Source: a virus. From it: a stretch of 64,000 nt of DNA. Under the pieces are notes generated by a model. That model searched no databases, was not told where the DNA came from, and saw nothing but the letters and a program-made list of their open reading frames with translations. The stretch lies in the IMG/VR virus record IMGVR_UViG_3300042691_025267, positions 16,387-80,386 of that record, one strand, 5' to 3'. Each line of letters opens with the position of its first letter. Positions within the stretch are counted from its first letter, which is position 1. Of the stretch, positions 9,193 through 17,011 are shown in pieces. The position numbers and the translations under genes are program-made.

Positions 9193-9201
9193 TAATGTCA
9201 A
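9173..9201 (-). promoter_or_regulatory. Candidate sigma70-type promoter for recA
   Basis: Minus strand: -35 TTGACA (9196-9201, perfect), 17-bp spacer, -10 TAGATT (9173-9178, 4 of 6). It lies in the 73-nt gap between the SSB stop and the recA start, inside a long inverted repeat. Confidence 0.5.
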
Positions 9202-9207
9202 GAGTGA

Positions 9208-9993
9208 TTAATTAAATACTTCGTCAAACTCATCAATCATATCTTTGACTGATGTTGTCTTCTGGGTAGTTGCAGACTTTGCTGCTGTCGGTGAAGTGAC
9301 GGGAGTATCCTCAACGGTCTTCTGTGTTGGGACCGCTGGACCACTGCTTGGATCAAGATACCGTTCAAGGGTGACCTTCAATTCCTCATACGAGGGTTCC
9401 TTGAAGATGGCACGAATGTCGGGCTGATCAGTGAGGAACTTTTCAATCTGTTCGGCAGTTCCAGCCGGAGTCTGATTTGGCTTTGGACGAACCATCGTCT
9501 TAGCGAAGTTCGTGTCGGACTTTTCCTGTGGGACATACTCAACCACAATGTCACGACCGTTCTTTACATCGGTGATATCGCCGTAATCGGGATCAGAGAT
9601 GATAGAGAGAAGCTCGGTATACACCGTCTTGCCAAACGACATGAAACGAACGCCCTTATCTTCCTCACCACGAACGAGGATTGGAACAAACGTACGGAGC
9701 TTCGGACGGAATACACGAGACTGTGCCCAATCATCCTTAGTACCGCCGGCAGCAAGTGCCTCGGCGAACTCCATGATCGGATCACGGTTACCATAGGATG
9801 TTGGGGAAAGGTGGGTCTTATTACCCAGATAGTGGAAGTACAGTTCAATAAAAGGATTTTCCTTATTTTCCTTCCACGGAACAATACGAATGACGTGCTT
9901 GCCTTCGGTGGGCTTCCAGAGAGCGTCGGTACGATCTCCCTGGCGATTAAACTGATTGAGCTTAGCCTTAAGTGCTGCGATGTTTAGCGACAT
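9208..9993 (-). CDS. gp32-like single-stranded DNA-binding protein
   Basis: SSB of the T4 gp32 organisation, 261 aa. It has a basic N-terminus (LKAKLNQFNRQG) resembling the cooperativity segment, a core with GKHVIRIVPW, PFIELYFHYLGNK and SPTSYG, then a Pro/Thr/Ala-rich linker from about residue 210 and an acidic aromatic tail (DMIDEFDEVF) that in gp32 recruits partner proteins. The entire protein lacks cysteine, so the zinc site of T4 gp32 is absent. Position between the recombinase and the tail/UGDH genes and its own strong-looking promoter (10048-10076) fit a highly expressed SSB. Confidence 0.85.
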   Translation of the reverse strand: MSLNIAALKAKLNQFNRQGDRTDALWKPTEGKHVIRIVPWKENKENPFIELYFHYLGNKTHLSPTSYGNRDPIMEFAEALAAGGTKDDWAQSRVFRPKLRTFVPILVRGEEDKGVRFMSFGKTVYTELLSIISDPDYGDITDVKNGRDIVVEYVPQEKSDTNFAKTMVRPKPNQTPAGTAEQIEKFLTDQPDIRAIFKEPSYEELKVTLERYLDPSSGPAVPTQKTVEDTPVTSPTAAKSATTQKTTSVKDMIDEFDEVFN

Positions 9994-10036
9994 AGTGTAC
10001 TCCTTAGTGTTTAGTGTGTTTAGTGAGTTTAAAACT

Positions 10037-10059
10037 CCCTATCACGAATAGTAATAGGG
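10037..10059 (-). promoter_or_regulatory. Palindrome centred on the SSB promoter -10
   Basis: CCCTAT, an 11-base spacer, then ATAGGG, a perfect 6-bp inverted repeat. The centre (10048) falls on the edge of the -10 hexamer of the SSB promoter. It could be an operator half-site pair; as an RNA hairpin followed by TTTT it is a weak terminator candidate. Confidence 0.4.
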
Positions 10060-10076
10060 TACTGCTTAGATGTCAA
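10048..10076 (-). promoter_or_regulatory. Candidate sigma70-type promoter for the SSB gene
   Basis: Minus strand: -35 TTGACA (10071-10076, perfect), 17-bp spacer, -10 TACTAT (10048-10053, 5 of 6). It lies in the 92-nt gap upstream of the SSB start. One of the two best promoter matches in the first 11 kb. Confidence 0.6.
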
Positions 10077-10085
10077 GTCAAATGT

Positions 10086-10496
10086 TTAGCAATCTATAAT
10101 GTGTAATAATTTAGTGTTTACGATTTTCAGTTTTCCGTAGGCAGTCACTAATACCATATTTTGTAATTCGTTCCAATCAATACGATATGATTTATCCAGC
10201 ACACCACCGTTCTTAGATTCAATCAGTTTATTAATTGCATTAATCGTATAAATGGTATTCGTTTGTTTCTTTCTATGTACTGATATAGTTGAAGCAGGTG
10301 GTGTTAATGACTCGTTTAATTGTTTTGATACGTTATATGTCAACACGAGCTGATTAGCATCTTCGGTATTTTCTAGTACATATATTTTATTAAATACTAA
10401 TTTATATGAACTTTTCACCTTTTCTACAGCAGCATCAAGTTCAGCAACTGTGGTGAACGTACATAATAATTGTGTTTCAGATTCCATATGTAACAT
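10086..10496 (-). CDS. Conserved-looking unknown protein, possible hairpin-controlled start
   Basis: 136 aa, function not recognised. No membrane segment or signal is seen. The N-terminal half alternates short strands and helices (TFTTVAELDAAVEKVKSSYK, IYVLENTEDANQLVLTYN); the middle has RKKQTNTIYTINAINKLI and the end YRIDWNELQNMVLVT. Several in-frame ATGs are clustered at the start (10496, 10487). The AAGAGG ribosome site and the start region are bracketed by an 8-bp hairpin at 10499-10520. It lies between the sugar dehydrogenase and SSB genes. A DNA- or RNA-binding role is only a guess from context. Confidence 0.75.
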   Translation of the reverse strand: MLHMESETQLLCTFTTVAELDAAVEKVKSSYKLVFNKIYVLENTEDANQLVLTYNVSKQLNESLTPPASTISVHRKKQTNTIYTINAINKLIESKNGGVLDKSYRIDWNELQNMVLVTAYGKLKIVNTKLLHIIDC

Positions 10497-10498
10497 CC

Positions 10499-10520
10499 AT
10501 TAAGAGTAAAACCTCTTAAT
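10499..10520 (-). promoter_or_regulatory. Hairpin sequestering a ribosome-binding site
   Basis: ATTAAGAG, six-base loop GTTTTA, CTCTTAAT: a perfect 8-bp stem in the leader of the 10086-10496 gene. The AAGAGG Shine-Dalgarno is in the 5' arm and the first start codon is 2 nt beyond the 3' arm, so folding would mask ribosome access. It could serve translational autoregulation; not proven. Confidence 0.45.
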
Positions 10521-10550
10521 AAATATTACCGTTAATGCATAAAGTACGTA

Positions 10551-11411
10551 TTATTCGGAAACTGCTCGTCCTTTCATCTGCTCCCAATCTCTCTCTGGAC
10601 GATCAACGAAAATGTTACGTTTCCAGACTGCCTCTAGCAACGGAGTTCCAACGCCTTTGGAATGTGCATAATGAATAATAGCTGACATATCTTTCGGGAA
10701 ACAGGTACCACCGAATCCATTGCGTCCATCGGGACCAGGTACTTTCCAGTGTCCTGTGCCAAGGCGGGAATCATTGACGATCAACTGACGAAGATCTTCC
10801 CACTCCACACCAGACTCCTTGGCAACCGTCGCCATTTCATTTGCAAACGATACCTTGGTTGCCAAGAATAGGTTTGCGGTATACTTGTATAGTTCGGCGG
10901 TGTTGGACGATACGACCTTACCAAACTTCGGATTAGACATTAAGCTGGTTTGACTGTTCAATGCCCATTCGGCAACCGCATCGGGTGTGGTAGACGACTT
11001 TCCAATCAGTGTGACTTCTTGGTTAATATAGTCGGTTAGATAATTTGCTTCCGTCAAAAACTCTGGACTGAACATGATGATATGTTCGGGATGCTGCTGT
11101 TGTAATCGTTCCGTCGTTCCCGGTGACACAGTGGATTTAATCACGATTACCTTCTTCTCACTGGTCATGCACAGATCATGTACTACCCGCTCTACAATAC
11201 CCGTATCACATGCTCCATTACTCATCATCGGAGTCGGAACCGCAACATAGATAAAGTTTGTACTTTCTAGAAATTCTTCAAATGAAGTGTGCGTGGGATT
11301 TCTTGCAGGATCTATATCAAATGTATGAACCGCATGTCCTTTCAACGTATATGCGTTTAATACTGCACCGCCTACATATCCCAATCCTACAATTCCAATA
11401 TTAAATGTCAT
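10551..11411 (-). CDS. Short UDP-sugar/GDP-mannose 6-dehydrogenase-like protein
   Basis: NAD-dependent nucleotide-sugar dehydrogenase family, 286 aa. It has a Rossmann start GIVGLGYVG (residues 6-14), AVPTPM, the STVSPGTT loop, PEFLTEANY and the catalytic cysteine C237 in GFGGTCFPKD. The usual C-terminal UDP-binding domain (about 120 aa) is absent: the protein ends soon after the central helix. It may work as a compact enzyme or supply only part of the reaction. A full-length relative is encoded at 39277. The 4-nt overlap with the upstream polymerase-like gene shows co-translation. Likely product is a UDP-uronic acid for glycan synthesis. Confidence 0.85.
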   Translation of the reverse strand: MTFNIGIVGLGYVGGAVLNAYTLKGHAVHTFDIDPARNPTHTSFEEFLESTNFIYVAVPTPMMSNGACDTGIVERVVHDLCMTSEKKVIVIKSTVSPGTTERLQQQHPEHIIMFSPEFLTEANYLTDYINQEVTLIGKSSTTPDAVAEWALNSQTSLMSNPKFGKVVSSNTAELYKYTANLFLATKVSFANEMATVAKESGVEWEDLRQLIVNDSRLGTGHWKVPGPDGRNGFGGTCFPKDMSAIIHYAHSKGVGTPLLEAVWKRNIFVDRPERDWEQMKGRAVSE

Positions 11412-12652
11412 AACCGTATCTCCGAAATATTACCATATGTTGTGCCCGTATATAAACGAACGGGGAATTTTTTATCTTCTTCAAGGATGGCAACAATCTG
11501 CATAACCAATTCTGTATCAAATCGTTCCATGTCTAGTAAGATACTATCATAAGTATAAAGTATCAAGTGGTTGCGCGAGGTTTTTAGTAAGTCCAATACT
11601 TGTCGTAATTTAGGTAAAGTTTTTATTACTTCCAATGATTGTACGTAATAATTAAACATTTTACTTGCGTTTGGTTCTGGAAACTCCACCGTTATCCCAT
11701 TGGGTAGTTCCAAGGTTCCCGTTGTTGTTTGAAACAGTTTCCGCAGTTCTACGACTCGTTCAAACAAATGAATACCATAGGTTTCATCCGACATACCATA
11801 GAGAATCTCAAACGTCTTTTGCTTACTCATTGCATACAGTTCATCGGTAATATCATCTGTACCGAAATACTTCTTTGCAAGCTCCATATGAAGTGATCCG
11901 CTCGGTAAAGTAATATCAAACTCATCGGCAATTAGTCGGAGATGATATGCCTCAAAATCCATTTGGACCAGTACTCCATTATCATACCGACTAATAAACG
12001 CATCACGAGTACCATCCGATTTATTCAATGCGGAAAAATTAATACCACCAAATCTATTACTGGGTCTTCCGGTAATCGTATAGGGATTATATTCTGAATA
12101 CACCAGATTATCTTTGAACGTTCGCAGTGTCCTTGGTTCAAAATGTTGTTGTAATACCTCCCGATCCACACAGATCCCCGCATCTTCTATTTCACGCAAC
12201 GTATGAATCATAGTTCGGACGGATTCACAGGTGTCTGTTATTGTAGTATTATTAATAATGTCCCATTGCTTCTTTGCATACTTCTTAATAATTGATCCCC
12301 ATGTTGACAGCGGAATCAATCGGTTGACATCATTTATACTATAAAAATGGTTATGCGTGTCGTTAATGTACGGCGTATACTCCCATTCAATCAATGGAAG
12401 GTTGTGGACGTAGGCACGTATGTGAACGTCCTCTGTGGTCAAATACGGACCCAGCGGTACCGTAAAAGGTTGAGCATCTTCATGAGACACTGAAATAATA
12501 TACGTTTCATCGGAAAAACTTACCCCCACACATAATATGTTATTTTCCTTTCTGTGGTAATGGATATCACGAAAAATCGGGGTCAATATACATTGCTCCC
12601 GATTCATTCGTTGGATTAGGTTTTCGTATTCAATAACCGTTGTAATAACCAT
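11408..12652 (-). CDS. Compact family A DNA polymerase-like protein
   Basis: 414 aa with a recognisable DNA polymerase I palm/fingers. TGRPSNRFGGINFSAL (near 195) parallels the family TGR...N.Q motif. Motif A is VQMDFEAYHLRL with D232. Motif B is KQKTFEILYGMS, aligning K277, F281, Y285 and G286. Motif C is TYDSILLD with D369, but the usual HDE is YDS, so the second acidic residue is Ser370. The N-terminal ~150 residues show no clear exonuclease motif. Both metal-binding aspartates survive, so activity is plausible but altered. The phage also has an intact family B polymerase (1-1938), making this a second, possibly specialised enzyme. It overlaps its neighbours by 1-4 nt. Confidence 0.8.
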   Translation of the reverse strand: MVITTVIEYENLIQRMNREQCILTPIFRDIHYHRKENNILCVGVSFSDETYIISVSHEDAQPFTVPLGPYLTTEDVHIRAYVHNLPLIEWEYTPYINDTHNHFYSINDVNRLIPLSTWGSIIKKYAKKQWDIINNTTITDTCESVRTMIHTLREIEDAGICVDREVLQQHFEPRTLRTFKDNLVYSEYNPYTITGRPSNRFGGINFSALNKSDGTRDAFISRYDNGVLVQMDFEAYHLRLIADEFDITLPSGSLHMELAKKYFGTDDITDELYAMSKQKTFEILYGMSDETYGIHLFERVVELRKLFQTTTGTLELPNGITVEFPEPNASKMFNYYVQSLEVIKTLPKLRQVLDLLKTSRNHLILYTYDSILLDMERFDTELVMQIVAILEEDKKFPVRLYTGTTYGNISEIRL

Positions 12653-13056
12653 TAAGTCTCCGATACCCAGTACTCCAGATAACTTGAAATATATCTACGT
12701 AACCCCCCAAAAGTCAAGTCCGCATCTGCAACGGTTATTCTATTTTGATCTTCTACACCATATAAGTTGGCACCACTACTGTGTTTTATAGTTTCTTTTT
12801 TACCTACTATTTTCCATTTAATGGTGGTTGTAATAAACCGAGGATTTTCTTTTAAATCTTCATATTGTGTCTTATCTATTTCCGTTACATACATTTGGTC
12901 ATTAACCTGTCTAACAAAATATCTGACAATAAACTTCTTCGACGCATCCTCTTGGGTAACTACGGGAAGTGCGGGTGTTGGTAATTTATCTATTGTGTCT
13001 CGTAACTCCTCTTCTGAGTCTTTATATAATTTTTTAAGAAGTTCTTCGTCTATCAT
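12652..13056 (-). CDS. Unknown protein at the end of the tail module
   Basis: 134 aa, function not recognised. An acidic helical N-terminus (EELLKKLYKDSEEELRD) is followed by a mixed region FIVRYFVRQVNDQMYVTEIDK and an aromatic C-terminus with TFGGLRRYISSYLEYW. No signal peptide or membrane segment. It lies directly after the hub/lysin gene (11-nt gap) and overlaps the polymerase-like gene by 1 nt, so it could be a minor virion or tail-assembly protein. That is context only. Confidence 0.7.
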   Translation of the reverse strand: MIDEELLKKLYKDSEEELRDTIDKLPTPALPVVTQEDASKKFIVRYFVRQVNDQMYVTEIDKTQYEDLKENPRFITTTIKWKIVGKKETIKHSSGANLYGVEDQNRITVADADLTFGGLRRYISSYLEYWVSET

Positions 13057-13067
13057 GTACGTTTTAG

Positions 13068-16000
13068 TTAGGGATTGCGAGGTTTATTTACTCTTCCGGC
13101 AACTCTTTTAGCAGCACTGAGTCCGCCCAATAGGTTCTTTTGTAGCGCACCTCTGGCAGCTTCTTCAAATGTCTTTACTTTAATATCGCTTGGTATTTTT
13201 ACTGATGGACTACTTGATTTATTTTCCGTAGAAGGGGTTGGTGCGGTTAGTATACCAAACATTTTTCGTTTCCATTCTTCGCCAAGATAGTTAAACACCG
13301 CATGTATTTTGGTTTTCCATCCAGAATTGTCGATGACATCTTCTATCGTTAATGTTTGAAATGCACCAAATGCTTTATAAAATGCGGGGATCCGGTCAAT
13401 CCAGAACAATTCACCAAGTCTAAATCCATTAATTCCAGGCATAGTGATGTCTGCTTTTATTGCTAATGCGCCAGGTGCAGCACCAAAAGAATTGGAGCGA
13501 ATTCCGTTTGCATTACCGGCAATTTGAGCAACCATGTGTTCGGGATATATTTCCGAGTATCTGAACAGGGTTTGTAATTTATGTAGTTCACGTATTTCTG
13601 CCTGTTTTTCTTCGGCAGCTTCTGTGCCGCTATCCAATATTTGTACTTGTCTGACAATTTCTTGTTGCCGTGCACATTCTTGGCAAAGACTTTTCCCTGC
13701 ATCAGCATTACCGTCGCCTGCGTTTTTATATACATCTTCCGTACATTGATCACTAGGAGATACCGTTGTTGGACTAGTTGTTGATGGAATCAATGGCAGA
13801 CCGACTCCGCCATAATATTCATTCAATTTAGCAAATGCTGCTGGGTTATTTTCTACCCAACCATTTGTAGTCCACAGGTCAAGTTCTGCTTTAGCAGTAC
13901 TGACAATTGTCGAAACTGCTTCAGCAGGTGGTCTAAGGATGACATATACGTTTTTATCCGTGACAAGTCCATTGCTCAAACCATATGATGCATAGGAAAC
14001 TTTATCAGAAACATTGCCTCCTATGGCAGATGCTTTATTAGATATATTTACAACAATATCTCCGTGCCCGGCTTTACCAGACCAATCGGATGTTGTATAT
14101 GTATTATCACTAACTTTACCTGAATCAGGATTTACTCTATTACCAACAATGATGTCACCCAGTTGTACCTTTGTACTTGCTGGACTTAGTGCTAACCAGC
14201 CAGGTGCTTTATTATTTTTTATACTTTGTGCGTAGTTTGAATGTTTTCCATTTCCAGGAAAGTTTGTTTTGCTCTGTTTCATGACGTAACTTATGAATGC
14301 ACCACTCCAATGATGTTCTTCAATCCATTTTGTTAAGTCGTCTGGTGCAGTCTGTGTCGGTAAACATGGTTTACATTTTTTACATTGGGGTCCATTAACT
14401 AATTTTTGTGCCTCTGACTGTAATACTTTTCGTTCTTCAACAGTTTTATTAGACACATCAACTGGACTAATCACTATTGGTGCCGAACGATTCCCTACAC
14501 CAGAGGTTTGTGCAGTGGTTTGAGTATTTTGTTTTTTACATCTACCATATGCTTCCACCAATTTTTTACGTTCTGTTCTAGGTAATATGGTTAAGTCTGG
14601 TCCTTGCTCAGTATCACCACCTGGATATATGGAGAGTACCGCAAACATTCTTCGCAGTACATCATTTGGATCAGATAATGAAGGATCGCGTGGAATGTCT
14701 CCATCAGATATATCCGTTCCTGTGGATTGCGCAGGTTGTTGTCCAGGCGGGGGAGCGTTGATGGCATCCATATCACTTTGTTGCACCAATCCGGTGGCAA
14801 CAATTTGAGTAAACAATCGTTTTGGTAACGATAAATCTACAGAACAATCTATTAACTCAGATCCTATTAATTCACCCGACTCGGTATCCGTGCGAATATA
14901 CTTGTTGAATAAATGTACTTTATCCATGAACCTAGACACCACATCATTTCCATTTTCACGCCAATTTGCGTCAACTACCATCCGATTATGTACTGGATTA
15001 ATTTCTGCATTAGCCGTTGGTTCTAGATCATCCAGCACCAAATTCCAATAGTTTCTAGTAGCAGCACTCATTCGTTGAAGTAATAGTGATATACCCCGAA
15101 GGAGTGTATCGCCTTGAATCATGCACTCAATAACTGCTTTATGGTTAATCCACACACCAGTACTTAGAAATGCCTTGTCTGGATTATTTGGATCCGTTAC
15201 GGTTGCCGAGTTTTCAAACAAACCCACCTTACTAAAATCTTCGGTGTCTTTTGTTTTTTTCATGGATGTCTGTTGAGAACCCTGTGTTTTATATTCAGGA
15301 TCTTTTTCTGCAAGTGTTGCTGCGAGTTCATTAACGATAACCAACGTGGTAAGATCGGTGGAACGCAAGTGTTTATTAATTCCAACATACGATTCCGCCG
15401 GATCCGTTAAAATAAGTGGACCGGGAGATGATGATGCAGTCTTTAAATCCCCTGTCGTGTTATAGGGCTTGAGTACTGCAATCTTAGCCAGTTCAACGGG
15501 AGTAAGTGCTGCACCTTTGAATATGGATTTTACGCCAACGTCTTCGTCATTCAAGACCACGTTAACAAAAAACCTCCAAGTCATAAAATAGGCGTCTTCT
15601 GCGTCACCGAAGGATATAGAATTTGTGTTTACGTTTTTATCGTTTGGTTTTGGTTCACCGCGTTTACTGTTACTTTGTTTAAATATTTTTACATGGTCTT
15701 TCCACGGACTATTCTTATTCGGATCCACCGTGTTATCTAACAACGTTTTTAAATTTTTTCCAGCCGAAGTATTTGTAAAATATCCGTAAATACTATTTGA
15801 ATTATCTGCACAAATTGGCGTTCCTCGTGCTCTTGCAGGAGTTACTGTATTTTTTGTGGAGTATGCCCATGAATCTTCGGAAGTACCAACGATTTTCACT
15901 GTACATTCAGCCGATCCATCTGAATTAGACTTTACATTAAAGTTTGCCACTCGACCAAACAACCACATGTATTGTCCGTTTGTCTTATATGCGTAGTCTT

Positions 16001-16718
16001 CTAAAATTTCTTCCGTACCAACTTCGTTTCTCCCAAGTCTCTGTAACATTTCTTTTAATTTTATGCGATCATGCCACGGAAACATGTGATCTCCAATCTT
16101 TGGCATTTCATCAGCGGACTTTGTTAGATTGGACAGTAAAGAAAATTCCTGACCCCACTCCAGTATCATACCAATACCAGGAACTAGGAATGTCCGATGT
16201 AAACTTTCTAATTGAATTAATGATGGAATTGAAATTTGTAAATCAGCACTTGCCAACATTCCGTTCTTTCCACGATTTATTGTAACTCTGGTTATTCCAG
16301 GCGGTGGTATACGAACATAGTTACCCGTATTGGTTGATAACGTTGCTCGTTTATCAAAGATTTGACCAATTGTAATAGCAAGTTCTGCGTCAGGGTCTTT
16401 TGCATAGACTCGTTTGGTTTCACCATTCGGTCCATAGGTGTATCCTATCAGTGGAGTATTATCACCTGCCTCAGCGTACATGTCTTCATACGCTACATCT
16501 TCTGCTATTCCGTGCAACCCCAACGAGAATCCAATATATCCTTCGCTTAAATCAGCACTCGCTTCGCCACCCAACATTTTATGACGTAACGTTGTTGTTG
16601 CTTTTACAAAGGGCATAGCCATTTGTATTGTATTATTTAGACGCGATCTATTATCCAATACGTCTGCAATTTTTCTGTTTATTACTTTGTAGTCAAAAGA
16701 ACTTTTATCGTGCGCCAT
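13068..16718 (-). CDS. Large baseplate hub/tail protein with DUF2272-type lysin domain
   Basis: 1216-aa tail protein at the baseplate end of the module. Residues 1-300 are beta-rich and hub-like (GITRVTINRG, PGIGMILEWGQE). A CxxC-containing linker (CKKCKPC near 781) precedes a domain at about 795-925 with WSGAFISYVM, LGDIIV, GHGDIVV and IGGNVS. That order is typical of DUF2272, an NlpC/P60-like peptidoglycan hydrolase family. A second CxxC (CQEC) follows, then a C-terminal domain with GFRLGELFWIDRIPAFYKAFGAFQ. I infer a tail-associated enzyme that opens the cell wall during injection, analogous in role to T4 gp5. Structural placement is by gene order; the lysin family is my recognition without a search. 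Confidence 0.75.
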   Translation of the reverse strand: MAHDKSSFDYKVINRKIADVLDNRSRLNNTIQMAMPFVKATTTLRHKMLGGEASADLSEGYIGFSLGLHGIAEDVAYEDMYAEAGDNTPLIGYTYGPNGETKRVYAKDPDAELAITIGQIFDKRATLSTNTGNYVRIPPPGITRVTINRGKNGMLASADLQISIPSLIQLESLHRTFLVPGIGMILEWGQEFSLLSNLTKSADEMPKIGDHMFPWHDRIKLKEMLQRLGRNEVGTEEILEDYAYKTNGQYMWLFGRVANFNVKSNSDGSAECTVKIVGTSEDSWAYSTKNTVTPARARGTPICADNSNSIYGYFTNTSAGKNLKTLLDNTVDPNKNSPWKDHVKIFKQSNSKRGEPKPNDKNVNTNSISFGDAEDAYFMTWRFFVNVVLNDEDVGVKSIFKGAALTPVELAKIAVLKPYNTTGDLKTASSSPGPLILTDPAESYVGINKHLRSTDLTTLVIVNELAATLAEKDPEYKTQGSQQTSMKKTKDTEDFSKVGLFENSATVTDPNNPDKAFLSTGVWINHKAVIECMIQGDTLLRGISLLLQRMSAATRNYWNLVLDDLEPTANAEINPVHNRMVVDANWRENGNDVVSRFMDKVHLFNKYIRTDTESGELIGSELIDCSVDLSLPKRLFTQIVATGLVQQSDMDAINAPPPGQQPAQSTGTDISDGDIPRDPSLSDPNDVLRRMFAVLSIYPGGDTEQGPDLTILPRTERKKLVEAYGRCKKQNTQTTAQTSGVGNRSAPIVISPVDVSNKTVEERKVLQSEAQKLVNGPQCKKCKPCLPTQTAPDDLTKWIEEHHWSGAFISYVMKQSKTNFPGNGKHSNYAQSIKNNKAPGWLALSPASTKVQLGDIIVGNRVNPDSGKVSDNTYTTSDWSGKAGHGDIVVNISNKASAIGGNVSDKVSYASYGLSNGLVTDKNVYVILRPPAEAVSTIVSTAKAELDLWTTNGWVENNPAAFAKLNEYYGGVGLPLIPSTTSPTTVSPSDQCTEDVYKNAGDGNADAGKSLCQECARQQEIVRQVQILDSGTEAAEEKQAEIRELHKLQTLFRYSEIYPEHMVAQIAGNANGIRSNSFGAAPGALAIKADITMPGINGFRLGELFWIDRIPAFYKAFGAFQTLTIEDVIDNSGWKTKIHAVFNYLGEEWKRKMFGILTAPTPSTENKSSSPSVKIPSDIKVKTFEEAARGALQKNLLGGLSAAKRVAGRVNKPRNP

Positions 16719-16726
16719 ATGAATCC

Positions 16727-16990
16727 TTAATAGGTTTGTGGAATAATAATTCGTGTTCCCGGTTTAATAAATATGGAGCCGTTTACTCCATCATTTCTAT
16801 TTGCGATGACATGCCACAGTGTTGCCGATCCTAAATACTTATATGCTAATGTATCCCACCGATCTCCAACTCTAGCAACATGTTCATATTCTATTAAATC
16901 TTCTATTGGATCATTTGGTATTCCCGTACTATAGTACCGTTTCCCATCATCCATTCGTAGTATATTGATATTATTAATATATCTTGCCAT
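16727..16990 (-). CDS. LysM baseplate wedge protein, T4 gp53-like
   Basis: 87-aa protein with one LysM module: RVGDRWDTLAYKYLGSATLWHVIANRN followed by KPGTRIIIP, the classical LysM strand-helix-helix-strand order (here given in two parts of the motif). T4 gp53 is a small LysM protein that joins baseplate wedges, and the position between two large tail genes supports the same role. It is shorter than T4 gp53 (about 196 aa), so only the LysM core plus a 30-residue N-terminal arm are present. Confidence 0.82.
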   Translation of the reverse strand: MARYINNINILRMDDGKRYYSTGIPNDPIEDLIEYEHVARVGDRWDTLAYKYLGSATLWHVIANRNDGVNGSIFIKPGTRIIIPQTY

Positions 16991-17011
16991 AAGTATTATA
17001 CCGATAGGTTA

